Below are positions 29,201-36,883 of a stretch of DNA of 64,000 nt, one piece after another. The stretch's first letter is position 1, and each line of letters opens with the position of its first letter. Made by a program: the position numbers and the translations under genes. A model generated the notes under the pieces. The model searched no databases, was not told the origin of the DNA, and saw only the letters and a program-made list of their open reading frames with translations. Source of the stretch: Pseudoxanthomonas daejeonensis (GTDB taxonomy: Bacteria; Pseudomonadota; Gammaproteobacteria; Xanthomonadales; Xanthomonadaceae); NCBI RefSeq assembly GCF_010093205.1, contig NZ_PDWN01000013.1:50993-114992 (forward strand), written 5' to 3'.

Positions 29201-29710
29201 ATCGCTGGCACCGGCCTGCTTGCCCGACAGCGCCACCCGCAGGATCGGCTCGGTCGAGGGATTGAAGCGCAGCAGCACCGGCGCCTTGGCCTCCAAAGGC
29301 AGGAACTGCGCCAGCAGCTCCATCTTGTCGCGGACCTCCAGGCTGGCCTGGTCCATGTCCGTGCCCCAGGCGAACTCCAGCACGACGTCGCTCTGCCCGG
29401 TGCGCGACACCGACTTGAGCTTGCGCAGGTTCTTGACCACGCCGACGGTCTCTTCGACCGGCTCGGTGATCAGGGTCTCGATTTCCAGCGGCGCCGCACC
29501 GGTGTACTCGGTGCGCACGGTCAGGGTCGGATAGCTCAGGTCGGGCAGCAGGTTGACCTTGAGGCTGCCCAGCGAGATCAGGCCGAACAGCACCATCGTG
29601 ACCGTGATCATCGCGATGGTCACGCGACGGCGGGTGGAGAATTCGACCAGCCCTCCCCCCAGCCTGCCACCGCCTGCCGCGTTGTGCGGCGCGTGGTCGG
29701 GCGCGCTCAT
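26198..29710 (-). CDS. RND efflux permease, first subunit
   Basis: 1170 residues, longer than the usual 1020-1060. The TM4 relay Asp472-Asp473 (GLVVDDSIVVLES) and the TM10 Lys (GLVTKNAIILID) are intact, so proton coupling is expected. About 48 extra residues rich in Ala, Ser and Gly (275-322) interrupt the first porter half, and a further stretch lies before TM7. It overlaps the adaptor gene by ATGA and the second permease by ATGA, so all three are one operon. Substrates cannot be told. Confidence 0.92.
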   Translation of the reverse strand: MSAPDHAPHNAAGGGRLGGGLVEFSTRRRVTIAMITVTMVLFGLISLGSLKVNLLPDLSYPTLTVRTEYTGAAPLEIETLITEPVEETVGVVKNLRKLKSVSRTGQSDVVLEFAWGTDMDQASLEVRDKMELLAQFLPLEAKAPVLLRFNPSTEPILRVALSGKQAGASDAESVRVLTELRRYADEDLKKKLEPVAGVAAVKVGGGLEDEIQVDIDQQKLAQLNLPIDTVIQRLQQENINVSGGRLEEGSQRYLVRTVNQFASIDEIREMLVTTQSGGDNAAASAARQMAAIAASTGSAEAMAAAASVQSASGGGGSTVAGGMPVRLKDVADVRQGYKEREAVIRLAGKEAVELAIYKEGDANTVATAKALKERLEQLQKQVPPDVELTIIDDQSLFIEHAIADVKKDAVIGGMLAILIIFLFLRDGWSTFVISLSLPVSIIATFFFMDQLDLSLNVMSLGGLALATGLVVDDSIVVLESIAKARERGLGVLESAVVGTREVSMAVVASTLTTIAVFLPLVFVEGIAGQLFRDQALTVAIAIAISLVVSMTLIPMLSSIKGRPPLAFPEEAPHPQWQPQSRWQKPAAVTGRGIGAGIRGVLFGIAWGVTRVWRLVVAGVGPVMRKASDLAMAPYHRAEAGYMKLLPASLERPTLVLGLAAGAFIAALLMVPQLGADLIPQLAQDRFEMTVKLPPGTPLAQTDALVRKLQEKHAGAEGVQSLYGVSGSGTRLDASPTDSGENVGKLTVVMANGGSAEVEARTTEALRASMKGQPGAQVDFSRPQLLSSSTPLEVELRGQDLATIERAGQKLATMLRANPHYADVKSTVEQGFPEIQIRFDQERAGALGLTTRQIADVVVKKVRGEVATRYSFRDRKIDVLVRAQEGDRASVESIRRLIVNPGSTRPVTLSAVAEVVATTGPSEVHRADQVRVAIVSANLRDIDLGAAVDEVQKMVVADPLGAGVGMHIGGQGEELTESLNSLLFAFALAVFLVYLVMASQFESLLHPFVILFTIPLAMVGAVAALFLTGSPVSVVVFIGLILLVGLVTKNAIILIDKVNQLREAGVDKRTALVEGARSRLRPIAMTTLCTVFGFLPLAIAPLFGSPGAEVRSPMAVTVIGGLIVSTLLTLLVIPVVYDLLDRRADEYYRERGRRAARALGQVVGEGEGEPA
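28745..28888 (-). other. Coding region for a low-complexity insertion in the first RND permease
   Basis: This segment codes residues 275-322, rich in Ala, Ser, Gly and Gln, between conserved porter-domain sequence (NQFASIDEIREMLV before, MPVRLKDVADV after). It is in frame and has no stop, so it is a loop insertion and not an assembly break. Confidence 0.6.
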
Positions 29711-30834
29711 TGCTCGCTACCGGCCGACTTGGCGGCGCTGGCATCGGCCACGGCCTTGGCCGGGGCTTCGCCGCCGATCACCTGCACCGCGCTGCCTTCG
29801 CGCAGTGCGACCTTGCCGGCGGTGACCACCTGGTCGCCCGTCTTCACGCCTTCGCGCACTTCGATCCATTCGCCATCCACGTAGCCGACCTTGACCGGCA
29901 CGCGCGCGGCCTTGCCCTCGCGGATCACGAACACCGCCGGTTCGCCATCGTCGAGCAGGGCCACGCGCGGCACCACCAGCGCGTCCGGGCGCTGGTCGTA
30001 GTCGATGCGGATGCGGCCGAACATGCCCGGCTGCAGGGTGTTGCCGCCGGTGAAGGTGCTGATCACGCGGAAGGTGCCGCTGCCGGCGTCCACCACCGGT
30101 GCCACGCGGTCGACCACGCCTTCGAAGGTGCGGCCGGGCAGCGCGTCGACCTGCAGCAGTACCGGCTGGCCGGGCTTCATCGTCGCCAGCTCGCGCTCGG
30201 GCACGTTGAGCGTGGCCTCCAGGCGCGAATCGTCGACGATGCGGAAGATCGGAGTGTTGATCTGGACGAAGTTGCCCGGCTTGATCGAGCGCAGCGCGAC
30301 CACGCCGGAGATCGGCGCGGTCACCGTCGAGTACGACAGCTCCAGCGCGGCCATGTTGTACTGGGCGCGGGCGTTCTCCAGGTCGTAACGCATCTGGTCG
30401 ACCTCGCCGGCGCTGATCAGCTGCTGGGCGACCAGCTGCTGCGCGCGACGGTAGTTGTTCTCCAGCTTGCCCATCTGGGCCTGGGCCTGGGCCAGGGCCA
30501 GGCGCGCCCGGTCCGGATCAAGCTTCACCAGGGGCTGCCCCGCCTTGACCTGCTGGCCTTCCTCGACCAGCACGGCCAGGGCAACGCCGGAGGTCTTGGC
30601 CACCACCTGCGAGTCGGCCAGCGGCTCCAGCGCCGCAGTGCCGGTGTAACTGGCCGCGATCGGCCGCCTGGCCGCCTTGGTCACCTCGACCGGAATGGCC
30701 TCGACCTCGGCTTCCTTGGCCTGGGCGTCACCCGGGCCGCCTTCGCCCTTCTTGCAGGCGGTCAACGCGGCGGCGAGGACAAGGGCGGCCGCGGCGGCGC
30801 GCAGTCCTGGACGGAAGGGGTGGCGAGTGGCCAT
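29707..30834 (-). CDS. RND periplasmic adaptor (membrane fusion) lipoprotein
   Basis: 375 residues from ATG 30834, preceded by GGAT; ATG 30846 (MDIVM start) is an alternative. A lipobox LTAC follows a 25-residue signal. A lipoyl half-motif (DSQVVAKTSGVALAVLVEEGQQVKAGQPLVKL), a helical hairpin (AQAQAQMGKLENNYRRAQQLV) and a beta-barrel/MP domain follow in MexA/AcrA order. It should bridge the two RND permeases downstream to an outer-membrane channel, but no channel gene is nearby. It is the first gene of the operon. Confidence 0.92.
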   Translation of the reverse strand: MATRHPFRPGLRAAAAALVLAAALTACKKGEGGPGDAQAKEAEVEAIPVEVTKAARRPIAASYTGTAALEPLADSQVVAKTSGVALAVLVEEGQQVKAGQPLVKLDPDRARLALAQAQAQMGKLENNYRRAQQLVAQQLISAGEVDQMRYDLENARAQYNMAALELSYSTVTAPISGVVALRSIKPGNFVQINTPIFRIVDDSRLEATLNVPERELATMKPGQPVLLQVDALPGRTFEGVVDRVAPVVDAGSGTFRVISTFTGGNTLQPGMFGRIRIDYDQRPDALVVPRVALLDDGEPAVFVIREGKAARVPVKVGYVDGEWIEVREGVKTGDQVVTAGKVALREGSAVQVIGGEAPAKAVADASAAKSAGSEQ

Positions 30835-30874
30835 GACGATATCCATGTGTTCGAGGGGCCCGGTGGGGGTGTGA

Positions 30875-30904
30875 TCAGGTGTTGTATGCAAGTAGATCAC
30901 CTGA
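30875..30904 (-). promoter_or_regulatory. Inverted repeat upstream of the RND efflux operon
   Basis: TCAGGTG (30875-30881) and CACCTGA (30898-30904) form a perfect 7-base inverted repeat with a 16-base spacer, 41 bases before the adaptor start. It could be a repressor operator. No regulator gene is adjacent, so the partner is unknown. Confidence 0.35.
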
Positions 30905-30975
30905 ACAGTCAGTCGCCATGCGCCGAAGGTCATGGGTACCGGCGGCGAGCTTGGACCCATGCGAGAAGCCGCAGG

Positions 30976-31005
30976 TTCCGGTCGCGTGAACACGCAGGCT
31001 ATACT
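30976..31005 (+). promoter_or_regulatory. Candidate promoter for the cytochrome c pair
   Basis: TATACT (31000-31005) is a near-consensus -10 element; TTCCGG (30976-30981) lies 18 bases upstream as a poor -35. It is 85 bases before the first cytochrome start. Confidence 0.35.
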
Positions 31006-31089
31006 GCGGCTGCTTCATGACAGGCGTCGCCCTCACCGGCTGCGCCAGCATGACCAGCCCACTTACCGCGACCGACCCCGGACCACCGA

Positions 31090-31491
31090 ATGATGCGCCC
31101 GCTGCCGCTAGCCGCCTGCCTTGCCCTGCTCACCGCCCTGCCCTTCGCCGCGCTCGCCCAGGAGGCCGCTCCGCCGGCTCCCGCGCCGGCCCCCACCGAA
31201 CCTGTCGCCGCTGCTGCGCCCGCCGCCCCGGCAGCGCCGGTCGGCAACGCCGAGACCGGACGCCAGCTGGCCTATACCTGCCAGGGCTGCCACGGCATCA
31301 CCGGCTACAAGAACGCCTACCCGAGCTTCAAGGTGCCGCTGATCGGCGGCCAGTCGGCCGAATACCTGGCCCAGGCGCTGCACGAATACCAGCAGGGCAA
31401 GCGCAAGCACCCGACCATGCAGGCCCAGGCCCAGAGTTTCTCGGACCAGGACATCGCCGACATCGCCGCCTTCCTGTCCACCCTCAAGTAA
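31090..31491 (+). CDS. Periplasmic class I cytochrome c, monohaem
   Basis: 133 residues. A signal peptide (ends near ALAQ) is followed by an Ala/Pro-rich linker (about 24-50) and a haem domain with CQGCH, a C4-type phrase PLIGGQSAEYLAQALHEYQQGKRKHP, and a likely axial Met in TMQAQAQSFSDQDIADIAAFL. It probably carries electrons in the periplasm. The next gene encodes a similar monohaem lipoprotein, so the pair resembles a split diheme cytochrome c4. An ATG three bases downstream is an equal start. Confidence 0.88.
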   Translation: MMRPLPLAACLALLTALPFAALAQEAAPPAPAPAPTEPVAAAAPAAPAAPVGNAETGRQLAYTCQGCHGITGYKNAYPSFKVPLIGGQSAEYLAQALHEYQQGKRKHPTMQAQAQSFSDQDIADIAAFLSTLK

Positions 31492-31504
31492 GCAGCCGCC
31501 ACCC

Positions 31505-31948
31505 ATGCCGACAGCCGTGACCTCAACGCGTCTCGCCATCGCCCTGACCACCGCCCTGCTCCTGGCGGCCTGTTCCGGGCAGGACAGCTCCCATTCCGCC
31601 GCCGAAGGTGAAGCCCAGGCCGCGAAAAGCTCGTCGGCGGGCCTGCCTGACGGCCGCATCGCCGTGGGCGAGCAGCTCGCCAATGCCAAGGGCAAGGCCA
31701 CCGGCCAGAGCTGCATCGACTGCCATGGCCCCGATGGCAATGCGCCGATCGATGCCGCCTACCCGAAGCTGGGCGGCCAGTACGCCGACTACATCGCCCA
31801 CGCCCTGCAGCAGTACCGCAAGGGCGAGCGCCAGCATGCGCTGATGACGCCGCAGGCCACCGGCCTGAGCGACCAGGACATCGCCGACCTGGCTGCGTTC
31901 TTCGCCTCGCGTCCGACCCAGCTGCGCGACCTGCACGGCGTGCACTGA
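31505..31948 (+). CDS. Lipoprotein cytochrome c, monohaem
   Basis: 147 residues. Lipobox LAAC follows a short signal, then a Ser/Ala-rich linker and one haem site CIDCH. The core YPKLGGQYADYIAHALQQYRKGERQHALM matches cytochrome c4 halves, with an axial Met near ALMTPQATG. It starts 13 bases after the first cytochrome gene and ends before a terminator at 31973. A membrane-attached partner of the first cytochrome is the simplest reading. Confidence 0.88.
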   Translation: MPTAVTSTRLAIALTTALLLAACSGQDSSHSAAEGEAQAAKSSSAGLPDGRIAVGEQLANAKGKATGQSCIDCHGPDGNAPIDAAYPKLGGQYADYIAHALQQYRKGERQHALMTPQATGLSDQDIADLAAFFASRPTQLRDLHGVH

Positions 31949-31972
31949 GTCTCAAGCACCCGCGTCACGAGC

Positions 31973-31996
31973 GAAGGCCCGCGAAAGCGGGCCTTC
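31973..31996. terminator. Rho-independent terminator with GAAA loop
   Basis: GAAGGCCCGC (31973-31982), loop GAAA, and GCGGGCCTTC (31987-31996) form a perfect 10-pair stem followed by TGCTTT. It ends the cytochrome transcript before the ABC exporter. Confidence 0.75.
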
Positions 31997-32103
31997 TGCT
32001 TTCCAGGCCACCAGCATGTGGCGCGGATGGCCTGCATGGTCGCGGCATTGCCCGGCCACGGGCCGTGACAACAGCCCCCGCCCCGGCGCGGCACAATGCC
32101 CGC

Positions 32104-33987
32104 ATGGCCAGCGCACCACCGCCCGCTTCACCCAAGCCCCGCCGCGAGCGCGGCAATCCGAGCCTGCGCGAGCGCTTCGACGCGTTGCGCAACCTGCCGC
32201 CGTTCCTGCGCCAGATCTGGCGGACCAGCCCCGCGCTGACCCTGGCCAGCCTCGGCCTGCGGCTGGTCCGCGCGCTGATGCCGGTGGTCATCCTGTACAT
32301 CGGCAAGCTGATCATCGACGAGGCGATCCGGCTGGTCGGGCTCGGCCTGCAGTTCGACGGCCTGGGCGAGGCCCTGCGCGGTGGCCAGCTCGACCACCTG
32401 CTGTGGCTGCTTGGCCTGGAGCTCGCGCTGGCGGTGGTGTCGGACCTGCTGGGGCGGCTGGTCAGCTATGCCGACGGCCTGCTCTCGGAGCTGTTCACCA
32501 ACGCCAGCAGCGTGCGCCTGATGGAACACGCCGCCACCCTGGACCTGGAGGACTTCGAGGATCCGGACCTGCAGGACAAGCTGGACCGCGCCCGGCGGCT
32601 GACCATGAGCCGGATGAACCTGATGAGCCAGCTGTTCGGCCAGGCCCAGGACGCGATCACGGTGATCGCCTTCGCCACCGGCCTGCTGGTCTACGCGCCC
32701 TGGCTGATCCTGCTGCTGGCGGTCGCGCTGGTGCCGGCCTTCGTCGGCGAGGCGCACTTCAACGCCCTGGGCTACTCGCTCAACTTCCAGTGGACGCCCG
32801 AACGCCGGCAGCTCGAATACCTCCGCCAGACCGGCGCCAGCGTGGAAACGGCCAAGGAGGTGAAGATCTTCAACCTCCACCGCTTCCTGATCGACCGCTA
32901 CCGCGTGCTGGCCGAGAAGTTCTACCTCGCCAACCGCGCCCTGGCGCGCCGGCGCGCGCTGTGGGGCGCGATGCTGGCGGCGCTGGGCACGCTGGGCTAC
33001 TACGTCGCCTACGGCTACATCGCCTGGCGCACCGTGAAGGGCGACTTCAGCATCGGCGACCTGACCTTCCTGGCCGGCAGCTTCCGTCGCCTGCGCCAGT
33101 TGCTGGAAGGCTTGCTGGTCGGGTTCTCGCAGGTCGCCGGACAGGCGCTCTACCTGGACGACCTGTACTCGTTCTTCGAGATCAAGCCGGAGATCGCGTC
33201 GCGGCCGGATGCGTTGCCGGTACCGCGCCCGATCGCGCGGGGGTTCGTCTTCGAGAACGTCGGCTTCCGCTATCCCGGCGCCGAATCATGGGCGCTGCGC
33301 GGCCTGGAATTCGAGCTGCGCGCAGGTGAGGTACTTGCCCTGGTGGGCGAGAACGGCGCCGGCAAGACCACGCTGGTGAAACTGCTGGCGCGGCTGTACG
33401 AGCCCGACGAGGGCCGCATCCTGCTCGACGGCCGCGACCTGCGCGATTACGACCTGGACGACCTGCGCGCCAACATCGGCGTCATCTTCCAGGATTTCGT
33501 CCGCTACCACCTGTCGGCCGGCGAGAACATCGGCGTGGGCCGGATCGAGGCCATGGACGACGACACGCGCATCCGCGAGGCGGCGCGCCGGGCGATGGCC
33601 GACGAACTGATCGGCGCATTGCCGCAGGGCTACGACCAGGTGATCGGCCGTCGCTTCAAGAACGGCGTGGACCTCTCCGGCGGGCAGTGGCAGAAGCTCG
33701 CCATCGCCCGCGCCTACATGCGCGACGCGCAGGTCATGATCCTCGACGAGCCGACCGCGGCGCTGGACGCTCGCGCCGAGTTCGAGGTGTTCCAGCGCTT
33801 CAAGGAGCTGTCGCACATGCGTACCGCGGTGCTGATCTCGCACCGCTTCTCCAGCGTGCGCATGGCCGACCGGATCCTGGTCCTGGCCGGCGGCAGGGTG
33901 GAGGCCAGTGGCACGCACCAGGAACTCATGGCCCAGGGTGGCCGTTACGCGGAGTTGTTCGAACTGCAGGCCGCCGGCTATCGTTGA
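32104..33987 (+). CDS. ABC exporter, fused permease and ATPase
   Basis: 627 residues from ATG 32104 (MASAPPPASPK); an ATG at 32065 is also in frame. The N-terminal permease has about six membrane segments (to about residue 320). The ATPase shows Walker A GENGAGKTT, signature VDLSGGQWQKLAIARA and Walker B VMILDEPTAALDAR. The sequence GFVFENVGFRYPGAESWALRG is typical of MsbA-like half-exporters. The substrate is unknown, and no lasso-peptide or bacteriocin gene is near. Confidence 0.9.
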   Translation: MASAPPPASPKPRRERGNPSLRERFDALRNLPPFLRQIWRTSPALTLASLGLRLVRALMPVVILYIGKLIIDEAIRLVGLGLQFDGLGEALRGGQLDHLLWLLGLELALAVVSDLLGRLVSYADGLLSELFTNASSVRLMEHAATLDLEDFEDPDLQDKLDRARRLTMSRMNLMSQLFGQAQDAITVIAFATGLLVYAPWLILLLAVALVPAFVGEAHFNALGYSLNFQWTPERRQLEYLRQTGASVETAKEVKIFNLHRFLIDRYRVLAEKFYLANRALARRRALWGAMLAALGTLGYYVAYGYIAWRTVKGDFSIGDLTFLAGSFRRLRQLLEGLLVGFSQVAGQALYLDDLYSFFEIKPEIASRPDALPVPRPIARGFVFENVGFRYPGAESWALRGLEFELRAGEVLALVGENGAGKTTLVKLLARLYEPDEGRILLDGRDLRDYDLDDLRANIGVIFQDFVRYHLSAGENIGVGRIEAMDDDTRIREAARRAMADELIGALPQGYDQVIGRRFKNGVDLSGGQWQKLAIARAYMRDAQVMILDEPTAALDARAEFEVFQRFKELSHMRTAVLISHRFSSVRMADRILVLAGGRVEASGTHQELMAQGGRYAELFELQAAGYR

Positions 33988-34016
33988 CGGCCCTTAGTCA
34001 CGACAGGATGCCCGTC

Positions 34017-35213
34017 ATGCGCCTGCCTTCCCGCACCGCCACCGTTTCGGCCCTCGCCTCCGCGCTCACCGTCGCCGCCCTGCTTTCGGCCTGCAAGCCG
34101 GCACAGGAGCCCGCGGCCACTCCGGGGCCTGCGACGGCGGAACCGGCGCGTACCGTCAGCAGCGAAAAGGGCGACCTTCAGCTGAGCGTGGTGGCCCGCG
34201 GCCTGTCGCATCCCTGGGCGCTGGCGCCACTGCCTGACGGTGGCTTCCTGGTCACCGAACGCGGCGGCAACCTGCGCCATGTGGCTGCCGATGGCAGCGT
34301 ATCGGCGCCGCTGGCCGGCGTGCCGACGGTGGTCGCGCGCGGCCAGGGTGGCCTGCTCGACGTGGCCCTGGCCCCGGACTTCGCCCAGAGCCGGCGCATC
34401 TACCTGAGCTATGCGGAACCCGGCGACGGCGGCGTGTCGGGCACGGCAGCGGCCTACGCCACGCTCGGCGACACCGGACTCAGCGACGTGACGGTGTTCT
34501 ACCGGCAGGAGCCCAAGGTCAACGCCGAGAACCACTACGGCTCGCGCTTCGCCTTCGACAACCAGGGCCATGTGTTCATCAGCCAGGGCGAGCGCACCAT
34601 GCGCACGATGTCGCAGGAGCTGGACAAGCTGCAGGGCAAGCTGGTCCGGCTGAACCTCGATGGCAGCGTTCCGGAGGACAACCCCTTCGTCGGCCAGGCC
34701 GGCGCACGTCCCGAAATCTGGAGCTATGGCCATCGCAACTCGCAGGGCCTGGCGTTCGACCCGCGCACCGGCAAGCTGTGGGAAGTCGAGCACGGTCCGC
34801 GCGGCGGCGACGAGATCAACCTGCCGCAGCCCGGCGCCAACTACGGCTGGCCGGTCGTCACCCATGGCATCAACTATTCGGGCCAGCCGATCCCCGAGGC
34901 GGTGGGCAAGGAAAAGGAAGGCATGGCGCCGGCCCACCACGTGTTCGAGGTTTCGCCGGGCCTGTCGGGCATGGCGTTCTACACCGGGCAGCCGGGCAAG
35001 CCGTGGAACGACAGCCTGTTCCTGGGCGCCCTCGCACAGCGCAACCTGATCCGCCTGCAGCTGGAGGGCGACCGTGTCGTGGGCGAGGAGCGCCTGCTGC
35101 AGGACGTCGGCGAGCGCATCCGCGATGTGCGCGTGGCCGCCGACGGCAACGTCTACCTGGTCACCGACGAGGAAGACGGCAAGCTGCTGAAGCTGGTACC
35201 GCCGCAGGGCTGA
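34017..35213 (+). CDS. PQQ-dependent aldose sugar dehydrogenase, lipoprotein (YliI/Asd-like)
   Basis: 398 residues from ATG 34017, which has AGGA 8 bases upstream; an ATG at 34008 also opens the same frame. A lipobox (LLSAC) is followed by a six-bladed propeller with LSHPWALAPLPDGGFLVTERGGNLRHV, GGLLDVALAPDF, EHGPRGGDEINL and GANYGWPVVTHG, matching soluble PQQ aldose dehydrogenases such as E. coli YliI. It oxidises sugars in the periplasm if PQQ is available; no PQQ synthesis gene is in the window. Confidence 0.9.
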   Translation: MRLPSRTATVSALASALTVAALLSACKPAQEPAATPGPATAEPARTVSSEKGDLQLSVVARGLSHPWALAPLPDGGFLVTERGGNLRHVAADGSVSAPLAGVPTVVARGQGGLLDVALAPDFAQSRRIYLSYAEPGDGGVSGTAAAYATLGDTGLSDVTVFYRQEPKVNAENHYGSRFAFDNQGHVFISQGERTMRTMSQELDKLQGKLVRLNLDGSVPEDNPFVGQAGARPEIWSYGHRNSQGLAFDPRTGKLWEVEHGPRGGDEINLPQPGANYGWPVVTHGINYSGQPIPEAVGKEKEGMAPAHHVFEVSPGLSGMAFYTGQPGKPWNDSLFLGALAQRNLIRLQLEGDRVVGEERLLQDVGERIRDVRVAADGNVYLVTDEEDGKLLKLVPPQG

Positions 35214-35354
35214 GCGGTCCACGGCAACGCTCCGTCGCCGGGCAGCCTGCCCGGCCCGGAGCCGGTATCCCGATCCCGCCCTGATCCTGCGCAAGGCCGC
35301 GGGACGGCGGTCGGCTACAATACGCAGCGAATATCCCCCTGCGCCCACGCCCCG

Positions 35355-36137
35355 ATGTCCTCTGCCTACGGCACCGAAACGGTGCTCGACGTCCGTCACT
35401 GGACCGACGACTACTTCAGCTTCACCACCACGCGCGACGACGGTTTCCGCTTCGAGAACGGCCAGTTCGTGATGATCGGCCTGGCCACCGACAGCGGCAA
35501 GCCGCTGCTGCGCGCCTATTCGATCGCCAGCGCGAACTGGGAAGAGCAGCTGGAGTTCTTCAGCATCAAGGTGCCCAACGGCCCGCTGACCTCGCGCCTG
35601 CAGCACATCCAGCCCGGCGACACGGTGCTGGTCGGTCGCAAGCCCACGGGGACGCTGCTGATCAGCGACCTGCACGTGGGGCGCAACCTGTACCTGCTGG
35701 GCACCGGCACCGGCCTGGCGCCGTGGCTGTCGGTGGTCAAGGACCCGGAGACCTACGAGCGCTTCGAGCGCGTGGTCGTGTGCCACGGCGTGCGCAGCAT
35801 CGGCGACCTGGCCTACCGCGACTATTTCGAGAAGGAACTGCCGAACCACGAGCTGCTCGGCGACGTCCTGCGCGAGAAGCTGCTCTATTACCCGGCAGTC
35901 AGTCGCGAGGCGTTCCCCAACCATGGCCGCCTGACCGACCTGATGGCCAGTGGCGAGATGATGCGCACCCTGGGCCTGGACCCGCTGGATGCGGAGCACG
36001 ACCGCGCGATGATCTGCGGCAGCCCGCAGATGCTGGCCGACTTCCGCAGCCTGCTCGACGGACGCGGCTTCACCGCCTCACCGCGCATCGGCACCGCCGG
36101 CCAGTACGTGTTCGAGCGCGCCTTCGTCGAGAAGTAG
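35355..36137 (+). CDS. fpr: Ferredoxin/flavodoxin-NADP reductase Fpr
   Basis: 260 residues. The FAD site RAYSIAS and the NADP site GTGTGLAPWLSVVKD are present, with the C-terminal phrase YVFERAFVEK that marks the bacterial subclass I Fpr, which moves electrons between NADPH and ferredoxin or flavodoxin and often answers oxidative stress. The gene is 141 bases after the sugar dehydrogenase and convergent with the glutathione peroxidase gene. Confidence 0.95.
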   Translation: MSSAYGTETVLDVRHWTDDYFSFTTTRDDGFRFENGQFVMIGLATDSGKPLLRAYSIASANWEEQLEFFSIKVPNGPLTSRLQHIQPGDTVLVGRKPTGTLLISDLHVGRNLYLLGTGTGLAPWLSVVKDPETYERFERVVVCHGVRSIGDLAYRDYFEKELPNHELLGDVLREKLLYYPAVSREAFPNHGRLTDLMASGEMMRTLGLDPLDAEHDRAMICGSPQMLADFRSLLDGRGFTASPRIGTAGQYVFERAFVEK

Positions 36138-36261
36138 CCCCGCGCGCCGCCCCAGGGCGCGTGCTGTGCGGGATCATGGAAGAAGTCGTTTCGCTGCCGC
36201 CGGACGAGGTCAAGGCGCGACCCTCGGCTACGGCCACCCGCCGCAGGGAGTCGAACCGGCC

Positions 36262-36768
36262 TCAACCGCTACGCGGCTCCGCCAGCGCCCGGTCGATATC
36301 CGAGGCCAGCGATTCGGGCTTCTGGTTCGGCGCATAGCGCGCCAGCACCCGGCCGTCGCGACCGACCAGGAACTTGGTGAAGTTCCACTTGATCGCACCA
36401 TCGCCGAGGAAGCCGAGGAAGCCGCGCTTCTCTCGACGCAACCACTGCCACAACGGGTGCGACCCGGGGCCGTTGACCTCGACCTTGGCGAACATGGGAA
36501 AGGTCACCCCGTAGTTCAGCGCGCAGAAATCGCGGATCTGCGCTTCATCGCCGGGCTCCTGGCGGCCGAACTGGTCGCAGGGGAATCCCAGCACCGACAG
36601 GCCGCGTTCGCCACGCTCCCGCCACAACCGCTCCAGTCCCGCGTACTGCGGGGTGAAGCCGCAACGCGACGCCACGTTGACGACCAGCAGGACCTGGCCG
36701 GCGAATTCGGAAAGGGCGCGCTCGTGGCCGTCGATGTCGATCGCCGAGAAATCGTGGAAGCGGGTCAT
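36262..36768 (-). CDS. Glutathione peroxidase-like thiol peroxidase
   Basis: 168 residues from ATG 36768 (MTRFHDFSAIDIDG); an in-frame ATG at 36885 adds a non-conserved leader. The peroxidatic Cys is in VNVASRCGFTPQYAGLE, the Gln in GFPCDQFGRQEPG and the Trp-Asn in KWNFTKFLVGRDG. Bacterial family members reduce peroxides, commonly with thioredoxin. It stands alone, facing fpr. Confidence 0.95.
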   Translation of the reverse strand: MTRFHDFSAIDIDGHERALSEFAGQVLLVVNVASRCGFTPQYAGLERLWRERGERGLSVLGFPCDQFGRQEPGDEAQIRDFCALNYGVTFPMFAKVEVNGPGSHPLWQWLRREKRGFLGFLGDGAIKWNFTKFLVGRDGRVLARYAPNQKPESLASDIDRALAEPRSG

Positions 36769-36883
36769 GGGGGATCGCGGTGGCCGGGACGCCGCAAGCA
36801 TAGCCGGCCTCGTGCGGGGCCACGCGCGACGGCCCGATGCCCTACTCTTGGCGACGATCGTAGCCCCCGCCACAGGAGCCGTC

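Noticed and set aside
23100..29884. Two open frames of more than 1000 codons on the plus strand
   Set aside because: They are antisense shadows of the two RND permease genes and show only low-complexity His, Gln and Arg.
33687..34016. Long upstream extension of the sugar dehydrogenase
   Set aside because: It lies in the end of the ABC exporter in another frame and has shadow composition; the lipoprotein signal at 34017 marks the start.
36166..36883. Upstream extension of the membrane protein frame that opens at 36166
   Set aside because: It is antisense to the glutathione peroxidase gene and has no matching domain; the good start is ATG 36884 in the other frame.
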